Source: Actinomycetota bacterium
GTDB lineage: Bacteria; Actinomycetota; Geothermincolia; Geothermincolales; RBG-13-55-18
Reading direction: 5' to 3'
NCBI GenBank assembly: GCA_003598015.1
Contig: QZKE01000093.1
Span: 1-38,972 of the forward strand
Length of the DNA: 38,972 nt
The translations under genes were made by a program, and so were the position numbers. The notes below the pieces were generated by a model. It made no database searches, was not told the origin of the DNA, and worked only from the letters and a program-made list of their open reading frames with translations. Of this stretch, positions 1 to 8,400 are shown one piece after another; the first letter of the stretch is position 1, and every line of letters starts with the position of its first letter.

Positions 1-90
1 CCTCCAGGTAACGGTCCTTCCTGCCCGGGGCCTCCAGGTAACGGTCCTTCCTGCCCGGGGCCTCCAGGTAACGGTCCTTCCTGCCCGGGG
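1..90. repeat. 30-bp tandem repeat, three identical copies
   Basis: Three identical 30-bp units run head to tail from the first base of the window (1-30, 31-60, 61-90). A fourth copy starts at 91 but diverges after about 9 bases into the hairpin element that follows. Each unit ends in CTGCCCGGGG, which also forms the outer arm of that hairpin. There are no spacers between the units, so this is a minisatellite-like array and not CRISPR. It may continue beyond the window. Confidence 0.9.
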
Positions 91-196
91 CCTCCAGGTC
101 GGTCTCGCTCGGCGCGCAACCCGCGGGATAGGAGGAAGAAACCTCATCTTCACTTGCGCGCACTCGCTGCGACCGACCTGGTAGTGCCCCGGGCAG
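81..196. repeat. Large imperfect palindrome (dispersed repeat element, left copy)
   Basis: Bases 81-119 pair imperfectly with 154-195. CTGCCCGGGG, CCAGGTCGGTC and GCGCGCAA in the left arm are matched by their reverse complements in the right arm. The loop is about 34 nt, roughly 120-153. Bases 118-193 recur with about 85-90% identity, in reverse orientation, at 38897-38972, the last bases of the window. It is therefore a dispersed palindromic element. I see no transposase in it. Its function is unknown; a REP-like or MITE-like repeat is the simplest reading. Confidence 0.75.
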
Positions 197-249
197 GGTT
201 TTATACAGGGGCTATGCCCGGACCTCACGCTCGTATCAGCTACAGCTTG

Positions 250-393
250 CTACACCCTGTTCTTGGCTTTCTTGGCTGTTTGTTTCGGGTTGGCCACCAG
301 TTCCCGGGCAAGGTTATGCCACTTACGTCGCTGCATACGATTCCTGCTCCGGGGATCGACGTCCCGTTGTGTGCGTGCCAGGCCTGGACCTCG
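250..393 (-). pseudogene. Possible decayed C-terminal coding remnant
   Basis: On the minus strand an open stretch of 47 codons ends at a TAG at 250-252 and is preceded in frame by another TAG at 394-396. Its translation is strongly basic and looks like a natural protein C-terminus (RKWHNLARELVANPKQTAKK near the end). It has no start codon with a ribosome-binding site. A fragment of a transposase or similar gene is possible, but I cannot name the family. The rest of 197-492 shows no convincing gene on either strand. Confidence 0.2.
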
Positions 394-492
394 CTACGCT
401 CCGTCCAGGCTACTGTCACCGTTGCGAACAAAGATTCACCTATCGAAACCTGATACTCAATCGAGGTTGCCGTGACGCTGCGCTCCTCGCAA

Positions 493-518
493 TATGCCTT
501 TCTCGCAAGAAAGGCATA
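493..518 (-). terminator. Hairpin downstream of the FecR-like gene
   Basis: A perfect 11-bp stem (493-503 with 508-518) closes a 4-nt loop, 16 bp past the stop codon of the minus-strand gene that ends at 534. The position suits an intrinsic terminator. On the minus strand the stem is not followed by a clear run of T, so termination efficiency is uncertain. Confidence 0.5.
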
Positions 519-533
519 CTTTCGCGATGCAAA

Positions 534-2213
534 CTAGCGAGGGGGTTGCATGATAACCGTGGTATCGACGTAGATGGACACCATGTTGGATTCTAGGATG
601 ATGCTCCCGCCCTTGATGGCGAAGACGCGGTAGTTGTACGTATATCCCATGTAGAGGTCTTCGTCCCGTACGTAGAAATCGGGGCCGGGCGGGTAGCGCC
701 TCCACTCGAGCATGGAACCAGAGGGCGGGAATACGGGGGGCTGGTTCATCTCCGCCCTCACCAGGGCGTAGAAGTCGGGCTGCAATTCTCCTTCCACGTG
801 CCAGTCGAGATCGATGACGGGCATTCCCTTGCCTCCGTCCACCGCCCTGCCGCTCAGGGTTATGGTCGGTTTCACCTGGGGTATGGCGACGACCACGGCG
901 TTGCTGTAGATCATGCCATCCCCATGCGGGCAAGCCACGCGGTAGGTATAGGACATGCCGGCCTTCGCTTCCCGGTCCGTGTACCCCCGGGTGCCTCCGC
1001 CCACCCGGGCCAGTTCGTCCTGGGGGAATGCGGGCTCCCGGCCGGTCGCGCGCAGGATGACGAATTCGCTGGCGGTCCCGTCCTTCACATCCCAGGCGAG
1101 CGCCACGCCTCCCTGCTGCACGGCGCCCTGCAGGGATATCGCCGGCTTCACCGCGTCACCGTTCTGGCCGTCTTCCCCGTTGTCCCCGTTGTCTTCGGGG
1201 GCCTGCGCCTCCAGCTGCGCTATGCCGGGCGCCTGCGCCGCCTGCGCCTCCACACCCGCCATGACGCCCGTATCCAGCCCGCGTGAGCCGTCTATGGTGC
1301 GGTTCCACAACAGCCATTCATCCTGCAGCCTTTCGGGCGGGATATCGCTTACCTGGGCGGCCAGGCCGCCCTCGCCCAGCTGTTCCGGGAGGTCCAGCAT
1401 CTTGCCCTGTGCGAGCCGCACCGGCTCATCCTGCCCCCGGAAGACCCCCGCTTGTACATCGTTCTGCAGGGCCAGGAGCTCGGTGTCCTCCGCTCCCAGG
1501 TCGAGGTCGAATACGGTCCCTGCGGTCTCCACCTCCAGGCCACCCCCGAACACCCGCATGGGAATACCTTTTTCGGCCCGGAAGTAGCCGTCACCCGCCT
1601 GCATGCGGACGGATATGCCTTGCTCGTTCACGGCCAGGATATCCGCTTCACTGCCATAATCGAGGCGCGCCAGGTTCTCCCCTCCGAATGCTATCTCGGC
1701 CCTTACATCCGGCGGCGTTCTCAACGCGCTGCCCTCGGCAACGACCAGGGGGGTATCCTCCCCCGACCACTCTCCACCGGGCTCGCGCACCTCCACCATG
1801 CCCGTGGCGAACACCCAGGCCTCTTCCTCGGCCAATCCCAGGGTGGGAGGCACGGCCACTTTCCCGGGCGCGGTGAAGAGCACGGATGACACCACCAGGA
1901 TAGCCGCGATAACCGCGGCCACCGCGAGGGTCGCGTAGGACAGCCTCTGCGGCTCGCTGACCGATATCCGCCTGGCAGGTTCCCTCTCCCTCTTCCGCTC
2001 TCCCTCCATCACGCGGCGTTGGGCCTCCATGACCCTGTCCTTCATGCGTTCCCGGGCCTCGGAAGAGGGCAGGGGCTCGAAGCTGGAAACGGCCGCGAGC
2101 ATGGTCGCGAGCGAATCCAGCTCACTCAGCTCGGGGTCGAGTTTGACGACCTCGCTCGGCTCCTTGCCCTCGAGGCGCTCCGAGAGGAGCGCCGCCTTAA
2201 GACCACTCCTCAA
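534..2213 (-). CDS. FecR-domain membrane protein (probable partner of ECF sigma factor)
   Basis: This 559-residue protein starts at a TTG seven bases after the sigma-factor stop, with the GGAGGAAGGG of the sigma gene's 3' end as a distant ribosome-binding site. The start is therefore not certain. A charged cytoplasmic N-terminal region (about 1-90) is followed by one membrane helix (about 92-113). Next comes a FecR-like extracytoplasmic domain (about 130-265), whose core reads VRMQAGDGYFRAEKG and LEVETAGTVFDLD. An Ala/Gln-rich linker (about 310-350) leads to two fibronectin-III-like domains (about 355-445 and 450-559). FecR proteins are typically transmembrane regulators or anti-sigma factors that control an adjacent ECF sigma factor, and the gene order fits. 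The long Fn3-type extracellular tail is unlike classical FecR and suggests surface sensing. No TonB receptor is nearby. The FecR assignment is by recognition; the ligand is unknown. Confidence 0.75.
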   Translation of the reverse strand: MRSGLKAALLSERLEGKEPSEVVKLDPELSELDSLATMLAAVSSFEPLPSSEARERMKDRVMEAQRRVMEGERKREREPARRISVSEPQRLSYATLAVAAVIAAILVVSSVLFTAPGKVAVPPTLGLAEEEAWVFATGMVEVREPGGEWSGEDTPLVVAEGSALRTPPDVRAEIAFGGENLARLDYGSEADILAVNEQGISVRMQAGDGYFRAEKGIPMRVFGGGLEVETAGTVFDLDLGAEDTELLALQNDVQAGVFRGQDEPVRLAQGKMLDLPEQLGEGGLAAQVSDIPPERLQDEWLLWNRTIDGSRGLDTGVMAGVEAQAAQAPGIAQLEAQAPEDNGDNGEDGQNGDAVKPAISLQGAVQQGGVALAWDVKDGTASEFVILRATGREPAFPQDELARVGGGTRGYTDREAKAGMSYTYRVACPHGDGMIYSNAVVVAIPQVKPTITLSGRAVDGGKGMPVIDLDWHVEGELQPDFYALVRAEMNQPPVFPPSGSMLEWRRYPPGPDFYVRDEDLYMGYTYNYRVFAIKGGSIILESNMVSIYVDTTVIMQPPR

Positions 2214-2219
2214 GGGAAT

Positions 2220-2777
2220 TCACATCCCTTCCTCCAGCAGGCCCGATTCCGCGGCCAGTTTGCGCAGGGCTTTCAGGCTGCGGTAGACCTTCATGGTCAA
2301 CGTCTTCTTGCTCAAGCCCAGTACCTCGCACATCTCGTCGTGGTTCAATCCCTGGTAGAACTTCAGAGCCAGTATGTGCTGGTAGGACTGGGGCAGTTTG
2401 CAGACCAGGTCCATGAGCACCGCCACCCGTTCCGTCTCCTCCTCGCCCGCACCCATGGGCGAGCGCAGCACGCCCTCCAGGTCCTGCAGGGCCGTTTCGC
2501 GGCGCCTCCCCTCGCGGCGGTAGTAATCCACCAGGGTATTGGTGGCGATGCGGTACAGCCATGCCGAGAAGGATACGTCTTTCCATTGGAATCCCTCCAA
2601 GTGGCGCAGGGCTTTCTCGAAACAGGTGGCGGTGAGATCCTCCGCGGTGTCCACATTGCCGGTACGCCGCAGCAGGTAACGATAGATCAGGGGCATGTAG
2701 TGCTCGTAGAGCTCGGAGAAGGCTTCGGGAGAGGTACGCGCCCTCTCCACCAACTCCCGCTCCCTGTTGGGCTCCAT
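2220..2777 (-). CDS. RNA polymerase ECF-type sigma factor
   Basis: The 185-residue product has the ECF sigma-70 layout. Region 2 (about 14-85) contains FSELYEHYMPLIYRYLLRR, the DTAEDLTATCFEKAL segment, and FSAWLYRIATNTLVDYYRR near the -10-recognition helix. Region 4 (about 120-180) contains the helix-turn-helix LPQSYQHILALKFYQGLNHD followed by EVLGLSKKTLTMKVYRSLKAL. I chose the ATG at 2777 because family members begin close to this point. In-frame starts at 2813 and 2876 would add hydrophobic residues not typical of the family. The gene ends seven bases before the FecR-like gene, so the two are almost certainly co-transcribed and form a signal-transduction pair. The regulon is unknown. Confidence 0.9.
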   Translation of the reverse strand: MEPNRERELVERARTSPEAFSELYEHYMPLIYRYLLRRTGNVDTAEDLTATCFEKALRHLEGFQWKDVSFSAWLYRIATNTLVDYYRREGRRRETALQDLEGVLRSPMGAGEEETERVAVLMDLVCKLPQSYQHILALKFYQGLNHDEMCEVLGLSKKTLTMKVYRSLKALRKLAAESGLLEEGM

Positions 2778-2883
2778 GCGCTCGATGGCCAGGAGTACCA
2801 GCAATCCCAGCATTGTATATGCGCCCCCGTCTTGCAGCACCGTCAGTAGCGGCTGGCCGGCCGGCCGCAGGTACACACCTTGG

Positions 2884-2889
2884 ATTATA
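2884..2889 (-). promoter_or_regulatory. Candidate -10 box of the sigma/FecR operon
   Basis: A perfect TATAAT lies on the minus strand at 2889-2884, about 105 bp upstream of the chosen sigma-factor start. Transcription would begin near 2877. No clear -35 hexamer is visible at the usual spacing. The 410 bp up to the divergent lipoprotein gene at 3303 shows no other supportable gene; a minus-strand open frame there is highly charged and low in complexity. Confidence 0.4.
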
Positions 2890-3302
2890 TATTCCTTTGT
2901 GATTCCGCGGTACGCAGCGATTCCGTGCTCTCATCGTCTTCTCCCTCCTCGGGAGGCCTTTCCTCGTTTCCACCGCCGGCGGATTCATGCGATCTCTGCG
3001 TACCCGTTGCCTCCTCTTCACGATGCATGGCAAGGTTCTCGTAAAGAGACCTGAGTACGGCTGAACGGCGGAAACGGGGGTTGATGATCACTCCTGCGTT
3101 CCAACCCATAAACTCCATGTCTTGCTCCGTCCTTTCCGTAGGCCTGCTCGAGTCCTCAATGACTACAACGTGCGGGAGGAGAAGAAATCTACGCCTTGCG
3201 GGAATCGCGGCTGGAACCATGCCGCGGGTTATCGCCTCTCTATATAATGTCGGGAGGGCATAACGGTCCGAGCGGAGAAATGATGGGCGAAAGGAGCGGG
3301 AT

Positions 3303-4103
3303 ATGAGGGTCGGAACCGGTTCATTCCGGTGGGTCGCTGCAGGAGCGGCGCTGACGTCGCTGCTCGTAGTCACCCTCCTGGCCGGGTGTGGTGGGGGATC
3401 CACCCAGCAGGACGGGATCACCGCGGCGACCGATACGGCCACCTCCTTCCTCGATGCCCTCGGAAACCAGGATGTCGCGGCGTTGCGTTCCCTTATGTCC
3501 GCGGAATACCTGGCCGCTAACGATGTGCCGGACCCCATCACCAGAGAGCAGCTCATTGACGCCCTGGGATATGTGACCGCCTACCGCTTCATCCCGGATG
3601 AGGACATCACCATCGATGGGAGCCGCGCCGTGGTCACAGTGGACATCGAAGTCGCCGGAAAGGGCGTGCGCGAGGAGACGCTCGTGCTCAGCCTCCAGGG
3701 CGAGGAGTGGATGGTGGACGATTTCACGGCCATGGACTGGTCGCAACAGCCGGTGGTGCAGGATGCGGAGAATGTTGAGGTCGAACAGGCCTTGCGTGAC
3801 TTTCTCATCGCCTGCATCGACGGCGATACCGCATACGTATTCGACCACCTGAGCCCGGGATACAAGGAGAAACACCGCCTGGAGGAGCCCTGGACCCCGG
3901 CGGAGTTCTCGGGCGTGTTCGGTACGGCCCGCTCGTACGATTTCGTGCCCGAAGACATAGACAGCGAAGACGGCACCGCCGAAGTCGATGTCACCGTGGA
4001 GTTCGGCACCAGGGGAAACCTGGAATCGGAGACTACCCGCGTCGTCCTGGTGCAGGAAGGCAAGAACTGGTTCGTCGACGTCTTCCCGTTCTTTATATAT
4101 TGA
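3303..4103 (+). CDS. Lipoprotein with two repeated NTF2-like domains
   Basis: The 266-residue protein starts at an ATG preceded by AAAGGAGCGGGAT. It has a type II signal peptide: hydrophobic segment 11-27, then the lipobox LLAGC with the acylated cysteine at residue 29. The mature part is an internal duplication. Residues about 38-155 and 160-262 each run from a helical start (FLDALGNQDVAAL / FLIACIDGDTAYV) to beta strands ending in a similar motif (GEEWMVDDF / GKNWFVDVF). This resembles the DUF4878/NTF2-like fold of small secreted lipoproteins, but I recognise no specific family. It stands alone on the plus strand, divergent from the sigma operon, so it could be a target of that sigma factor; that is speculation. 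Confidence 0.8.
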   Translation: MRVGTGSFRWVAAGAALTSLLVVTLLAGCGGGSTQQDGITAATDTATSFLDALGNQDVAALRSLMSAEYLAANDVPDPITREQLIDALGYVTAYRFIPDEDITIDGSRAVVTVDIEVAGKGVREETLVLSLQGEEWMVDDFTAMDWSQQPVVQDAENVEVEQALRDFLIACIDGDTAYVFDHLSPGYKEKHRLEEPWTPAEFSGVFGTARSYDFVPEDIDSEDGTAEVDVTVEFGTRGNLESETTRVVLVQEGKNWFVDVFPFFIY

Positions 4104-4159
4104 TCAGGTTCGGCCGTTCTCTTATGCAGCGAAACGTGATACTCAAGCGATGGACAAGG

Positions 4160-4199
4160 AGGTGGACAAGAACAGAGCTTTGACAAGTCCACCTTTTTC
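4160..4199 (+). terminator. Intrinsic terminator of the lipoprotein gene
   Basis: AGGTGGAC (4160-4167) pairs perfectly with GTCCACCT (4187-4194) and is followed directly by a T run to 4198. It lies 57 bp after the lipoprotein stop codon and ahead of the convergent TadG-like gene. Confidence 0.75.
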
Positions 4200-4273
4200 A
4201 GGGATGCTTCGTCGCGTACTACTCGTAATACGCCTCGCCTCGGGCGGCTCGGCTAGACCGGGCCGGAAGGACG

Positions 4274-4675
4274 TTATCGCCCGGACGGTGAGAGGTCGAG
4301 ATAGCAGCGGGCGGTCGCCGTTACCGCGGCTTTCCTGCCCCCCATCACCAGCAAGTCCACGCTCTTGTGGACGCGGACCGTAACCCAGAGATAGCGTTCC
4401 CCCACACCGAAGGAACATTCCACCACGTCGGCGCCGTTGCGGTCGGCATACTCGACCGCCGCGCCCCGGGGATCGTTTCCCACCCCCAGGTAGGGGGTCA
4501 ACTCCAGGCCCGCCGCCTTGGCGGCGGCATCCGCGGCGGTCTGTGCCGCGCCACGGGCGCCGTAGAGGGCGGCAACGTCATGCAACACCACGCCCACCAG
4601 CAGCATCACCACCATGAGCGCCGCCGCTACCACGGTAGTCCCCGCGCGCTCGTCGGCGATCATGCCCACCCTCAT
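4274..4675 (-). CDS. TadG-like pilus-assembly/flp-type membrane protein
   Basis: This 133-residue protein overlaps the end of the upstream TadE-like gene by ATGA, which fixes its start at 4675. A short N-terminus with the TadE/TadG-type ERAGTTVVAAAL entry leads into one membrane helix (about 13-32). An alanine-rich helix follows (AAQTAADAAAKAAGLEL), then a small extracytoplasmic domain. This is the layout of actinobacterial 'TadE-like secretion neighbourhood' proteins. In known systems such proteins accompany the Tad pilus machinery. No Tad ATPase, TadB/C or flp prepilin is in the window, so the rest of the system would have to lie elsewhere or be missing. Confidence 0.75.
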   Translation of the reverse strand: MRVGMIADERAGTTVVAAALMVVMLLVGVVLHDVAALYGARGAAQTAADAAAKAAGLELTPYLGVGNDPRGAAVEYADRNGADVVECSFGVGERYLWVTVRVHKSVDLLVMGGRKAAVTATARCYLDLSPSGR

Positions 4676-5097
4676 ATGCCCTCTCTGTCGTTTTCTATAC
4701 GCATCTCCGCGCTTCCGCGCACGGTTATGGCCGGGAAGAACCTGTCTATTGCGGGAATGGCCACGGGCACCTCGTATTCGACCTCCACGCGCACCCATTC
4801 CCCGCGCTGCCGCGGCCCGCTCTCCACCACCACCTTCAGCCTCGTACGGTCGAGTCCCGCGGCGGACCTCACCGTCGCTCCCTCGATGAGAACCGGGTTG
4901 CCCGTCTCCACGCCTTTCCTCGCCCCTTCCCGCGCCGCAGCGGTCACGGCTATCTGTGCCCTCATCACCGTTACCGCCTGGGCGAAGAGCAGAAAAACCA
5001 GCAGGAGCAGCGGCAGCACCAGGGCGAACTCCGCCGTGGCTTGAGCTTCTTCAGCGCCTCTCAGGCGCTTGACGTGGAATGGGGAGGGGAACGGCAA
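4672..5097 (-). CDS. TadE family minor pseudopilin-like protein
   Basis: The 141-residue product starts at a TTG with AAAGGAG at ideal spacing. The N-terminus has the TadE signature AQATAEFALVLPLLLLVFLL (about 19-38): a short leader, a conserved Glu at 23 and a hydrophobic helix. A helix ending in AAREGARKGVETG and a beta-rich C-terminal domain follow. TadE-family pseudopilins belong to tight-adherence (Tad) pilus systems. The gene is translationally coupled to the TadG-like gene downstream. The nearest upstream gene is an antitoxin-like gene 74 bp away, so this looks like a two-gene unit. Confidence 0.85.
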   Translation of the reverse strand: MPFPSPFHVKRLRGAEEAQATAEFALVLPLLLLVFLLFAQAVTVMRAQIAVTAAAREGARKGVETGNPVLIEGATVRSAAGLDRTRLKVVVESGPRQRGEWVRVEVEYEVPVAIPAIDRFFPAITVRGSAEMRIENDREGI

Positions 5098-5171
5098 AGT
5101 AACTCCTTTAAGACGGTACGGTAAGCGAGGGGAAGTGCCGCCGGGAGGGGCTGCCGGAGGAGTCCAGGGGG

Positions 5172-5375
5172 CTAATCGATAGCCTTGAAGGTCTCCTCGC
5201 GCTTGCTCCCCTTACCGCCCAGTTTCTTGAGCAGATCAGAGGGTATCTCCGGGGTGATGTAGCCGACTATGTCGTTGTAGTGTTGGATGAGGAAACGGTC
5301 TCCCCGGCGCAACCCGAGGACCATATCCGCAGCCTTGGACCGCAACTCCGTCGTGCTGATGATCCTGACCGCCAT
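5172..5375 (-). CDS. Phd/YefM-type antitoxin-like protein (orphan)
   Basis: The 67-residue protein starts at an ATG preceded by AAAAGGAGCGAGC. Residues 5-40 follow the prevent-host-death pattern: ISTTELRSKAADMVLGLRRG, then a strand with FLIQHYNDIVGYITPE. Phd/YefM proteins bind operator DNA through this N-terminal fold and neutralise a toxin with the C-terminal tail. No Doc, RelE or PIN-type toxin gene is adjacent on either side. It may therefore be an orphan antitoxin or a stand-alone regulator. Confidence 0.65.
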   Translation of the reverse strand: MAVRIISTTELRSKAADMVLGLRRGDRFLIQHYNDIVGYITPEIPSDLLKKLGGKGSKREETFKAID

Positions 5376-5394
5376 GCTCGCTCCTTTTCTAACC

Positions 5395-5445
5395 CTCTAA
5401 AGTTATATATGTTATAGTATATGGCAATGCCGTAATAGTCAAGCG
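5395..5445 (-). promoter_or_regulatory. AT-rich promoter/operator region of the Phd-like gene
   Basis: This short AT-rich island directly upstream of the antitoxin-like gene contains overlapping TATA-type hexamers and partly symmetric TATAT/ATATA runs. Phd-type proteins usually repress their own promoter, so an operator here is plausible. The exact boxes cannot be assigned. Confidence 0.35.
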
Positions 5446-5489
5446 TGTTGAGAGGATTTTCCCTTGCGGCGGTCCGTACGGGCAGGGGA

Positions 5490-8400
5490 TCAGGGTGACG
5501 TATCTACCTGCTGGGGTCCTGCTCCCGTCTCGGACCGTGACGCCAGGGAGACGTGGGCCGGGGGCGAAAGGGCGGAGAGGTTCCCCGCCTCATCCCGTGT
5601 CTGCAGGACGAAATAGATGTCCTTGCCGTCCAGGCCCGCGCCGAAGGGGAAACCCGTGAAGATATATTCCTGGACGCCTCCCGGTTCCCCGGGTAAGGGC
5701 TTGCCCTTCTCCAGGGGGATGGCGTCTTTCCAGTTCCCCCCGTCGATGGGGCGGTCCAGGAAGCGTATCTCGTAGGTGAGCGCGAATCCCCGGTAACCGT
5801 CATCTCCCGGGGTGGTCCAGGTGAGCTTAACGCCCGCCGGGTCTTCCCCATCCATCAACCTCTCCGCGGAGAGGTCGATGACCCGTCCCGGCCTCACGGC
5901 GTCCGTATCCAGGCATCCCGTGCCCCGGGAGTCGCGCCCATACTCCGGCCAATCCGCCATATCGCCCACGGATGACGCCGTCTTCCAGACGAACAACCAA
6001 CCTTCGCGGGTGCCCGCAACCACCTCGCGGCCGCCGTCACCGTCGAGATCGCCCACCGCGGGTGTCACCGCGCTCCAGCCCCCGGTGAACTTGGGCCAAC
6101 CCTGCGGCTCTCCCCCGGTTCCGTTCACGGCGTGGAGGTCGTAACCGGAACTACCGGCCAGCACCTCCTGGGAGCCGTCGCCGTCTACATCCGCCGCACC
6201 GGGCGTTACGAACGACGCCGTATCGTTCAACGCGACGGGGAAGGGCGCCAGCTGCCGTCCGTCCATGGAGTTCCAGGCCGAGAGCTGATCGTCGGACCTC
6301 GTCTGGCTGGCCGGTAGCATCATATCCACTACCCTGCCCAGCCCCATGGTCGGCGCGATATAGGCGAGGCTTCCCGTCCCCAGGTCGGCGAAGCATCCAC
6401 CCGCCGCCGCACACATGAGAGGAACGTCCGCGGACCCGGCCGCGGCGCCTGCCGTGACGCCGTCCAGTCCGAGGGGAAGCCCGTTCTCATCGCTTCCCAG
6501 GAAGGAGGTGCCATCCAGCCTGAGCAGATAGCCGGATCCGGCCGCCGCGGAGACAGCGATCTCCATCCCGCCGTCCCCGTCCACATCGGCTATGGCGGCG
6601 GGGCCGCCCGCTCCCTCCATGACCACGGGCGTTACACCCGGAGCCGCCATGGCCATACGCACGGGCCAGCCCGCCAGGTAAGCCTGGGAGGGGACCCGGT
6701 CGCCTGGAGGTTGCGCCCCCGCCTCGAGGCCGTGCGCGACCCCATCGTGATGCAGAACATAGGCGCGGGTGTTGCCGGCGCCGTTCGGCCTTGCGGCAGC
6801 GCCTCCCGCGAGCGCCTCAATGAAAGACAGAAAGGCGCCGGCGCTGAAGGTCCGCGTGGATACGTGCATGGTCTCGCCTGAGTATATCTCGTTGCTGCCG
6901 CAGATGACCTCGAGGTCTCCGTCGCCGTCCAGGTCGGCCACGGAGGGGGCGGCGGCGATGTTGCCGCCTCTGGGAATATTTTCCTTATCATTGAAAACGC
7001 AGGTATGGGTGAGGGGATCGAACGAGGCCACCCTCGCGGGATCGACCAGTTTGACCGGCCACCCCTCCACCGGGCCGCCGTCCGCATGCCACGCATAGAC
7101 GTGCTGGTCCATACAGGCGGCGATTATCTCCAGGCTCCCATCCGGAGATCCATCCAGGTTGCAGAGCACGGGCCCCCGCGCAAATGCCTTGTCCAGGCAG
7201 TTCCACCTGTCGAGGCTGTGCACTCTATCCGGCACGAAGCGGGACGCGTACCAATCGGCCGGCAGGACACCCTCCGTCCACCAGTCCGCGCCATCCGGCA
7301 CGGAGTAGAGCGGGTTGGAGCGCACGGGATAACCCGGCAGGAGGTTACCCTCCCCGTCCCAGGCGTAGATGCGTCCCTGCATATCCCCCGCCACTACCTC
7401 CAGGGTGCCGTCGTGGTCCAGATCGCCTACGGCGGGCGTCCCGTTGATGGAGGCGTAGGCCTTCGAGTTGACCGCCCCGGACGCGTAACCCTCGGATCCC
7501 TCGTGCAGGGGGAGGGGCGTCGCATGCACCGGCCAACCGGGCAACTCGTTCAGGTCCGCGCCGTAGGCATGGACCAGGCCTTCGCCGGTGGCCACGATGA
7601 GCTCGCTCACTCCGTCGTCGTCCAGGTCCGCGAAGCGCGGTGACGCCGAGATGTCCGATCCCACCTGCAGGGGAGCGCCGGCATACGCATCGGGGTCGTC
7701 GAAGCAGAACATGGTCTTGCGGTCCTCTCCCCAGTTGCCCGCGTTATCCCGCACCCTGATCCTGACGGTGAACGCATAGCGGTTGGGGTCTTCCGCCCCT
7801 CCCCGCTCATCCACGCTATCCAGGACCTTGCGATATACCTGGCCGAGATCGAGTGTCGCCAGGACCCCCCGCTCGGGCTCGTAGCGGTAATCGGTCTCGC
7901 TCAGCGTGATCCATTCCCCCTCGCGTGGGTCCCAGCCCGGTCCCCATTCCACCACGTATTTATAGCCGTCGGCACGGACCGCGGCCACTCTCCCGGTGAT
8001 ATCCAGGGACACCTGGCCCGGGTTCAGCAGCTCGAACCACCCCGGCGAGCTGATCTCGGCCTCGGGGGGAATGCGTCCCTGGTCAACGGCCAGCAAGGCC
8101 TCGTAGGCGTTCACGCGACCGTATCCGAAGTAAGGATCCCAACCGGAATGAGAGGGAAAACGCTGCGAAGGGCCGACAAACAGGTCGAGAAACCCGGCGG
8201 ATATGTTGCCGGGCCCGGGCGAGAAGTCGATATCATCCGCGGTCATGGAGATGAGCTGTTTGACCTCGTTCGCCGATAACGGCGTCTCCAGGCCAGGGTA
8301 GCGCCATATCTCGCCTCTCCGTACGTCGTTCTCGGCCGCCGCATAGATGAGCGCGGCGATGCCGGCCAGCCTCCCCGCGGCCCCGGAGGAGTGTCCGTCT

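Noticed and set aside
1-90. Direct 30-bp repeats as a CRISPR array
   Set aside because: The copies are contiguous with no spacers, and no cas genes are present.
2885-3556. Minus-strand frame between the sigma factor and the lipoprotein
   Set aside because: It overlaps the real lipoprotein gene, its tail is highly charged low-complexity sequence, and it runs across the probable sigma promoter.
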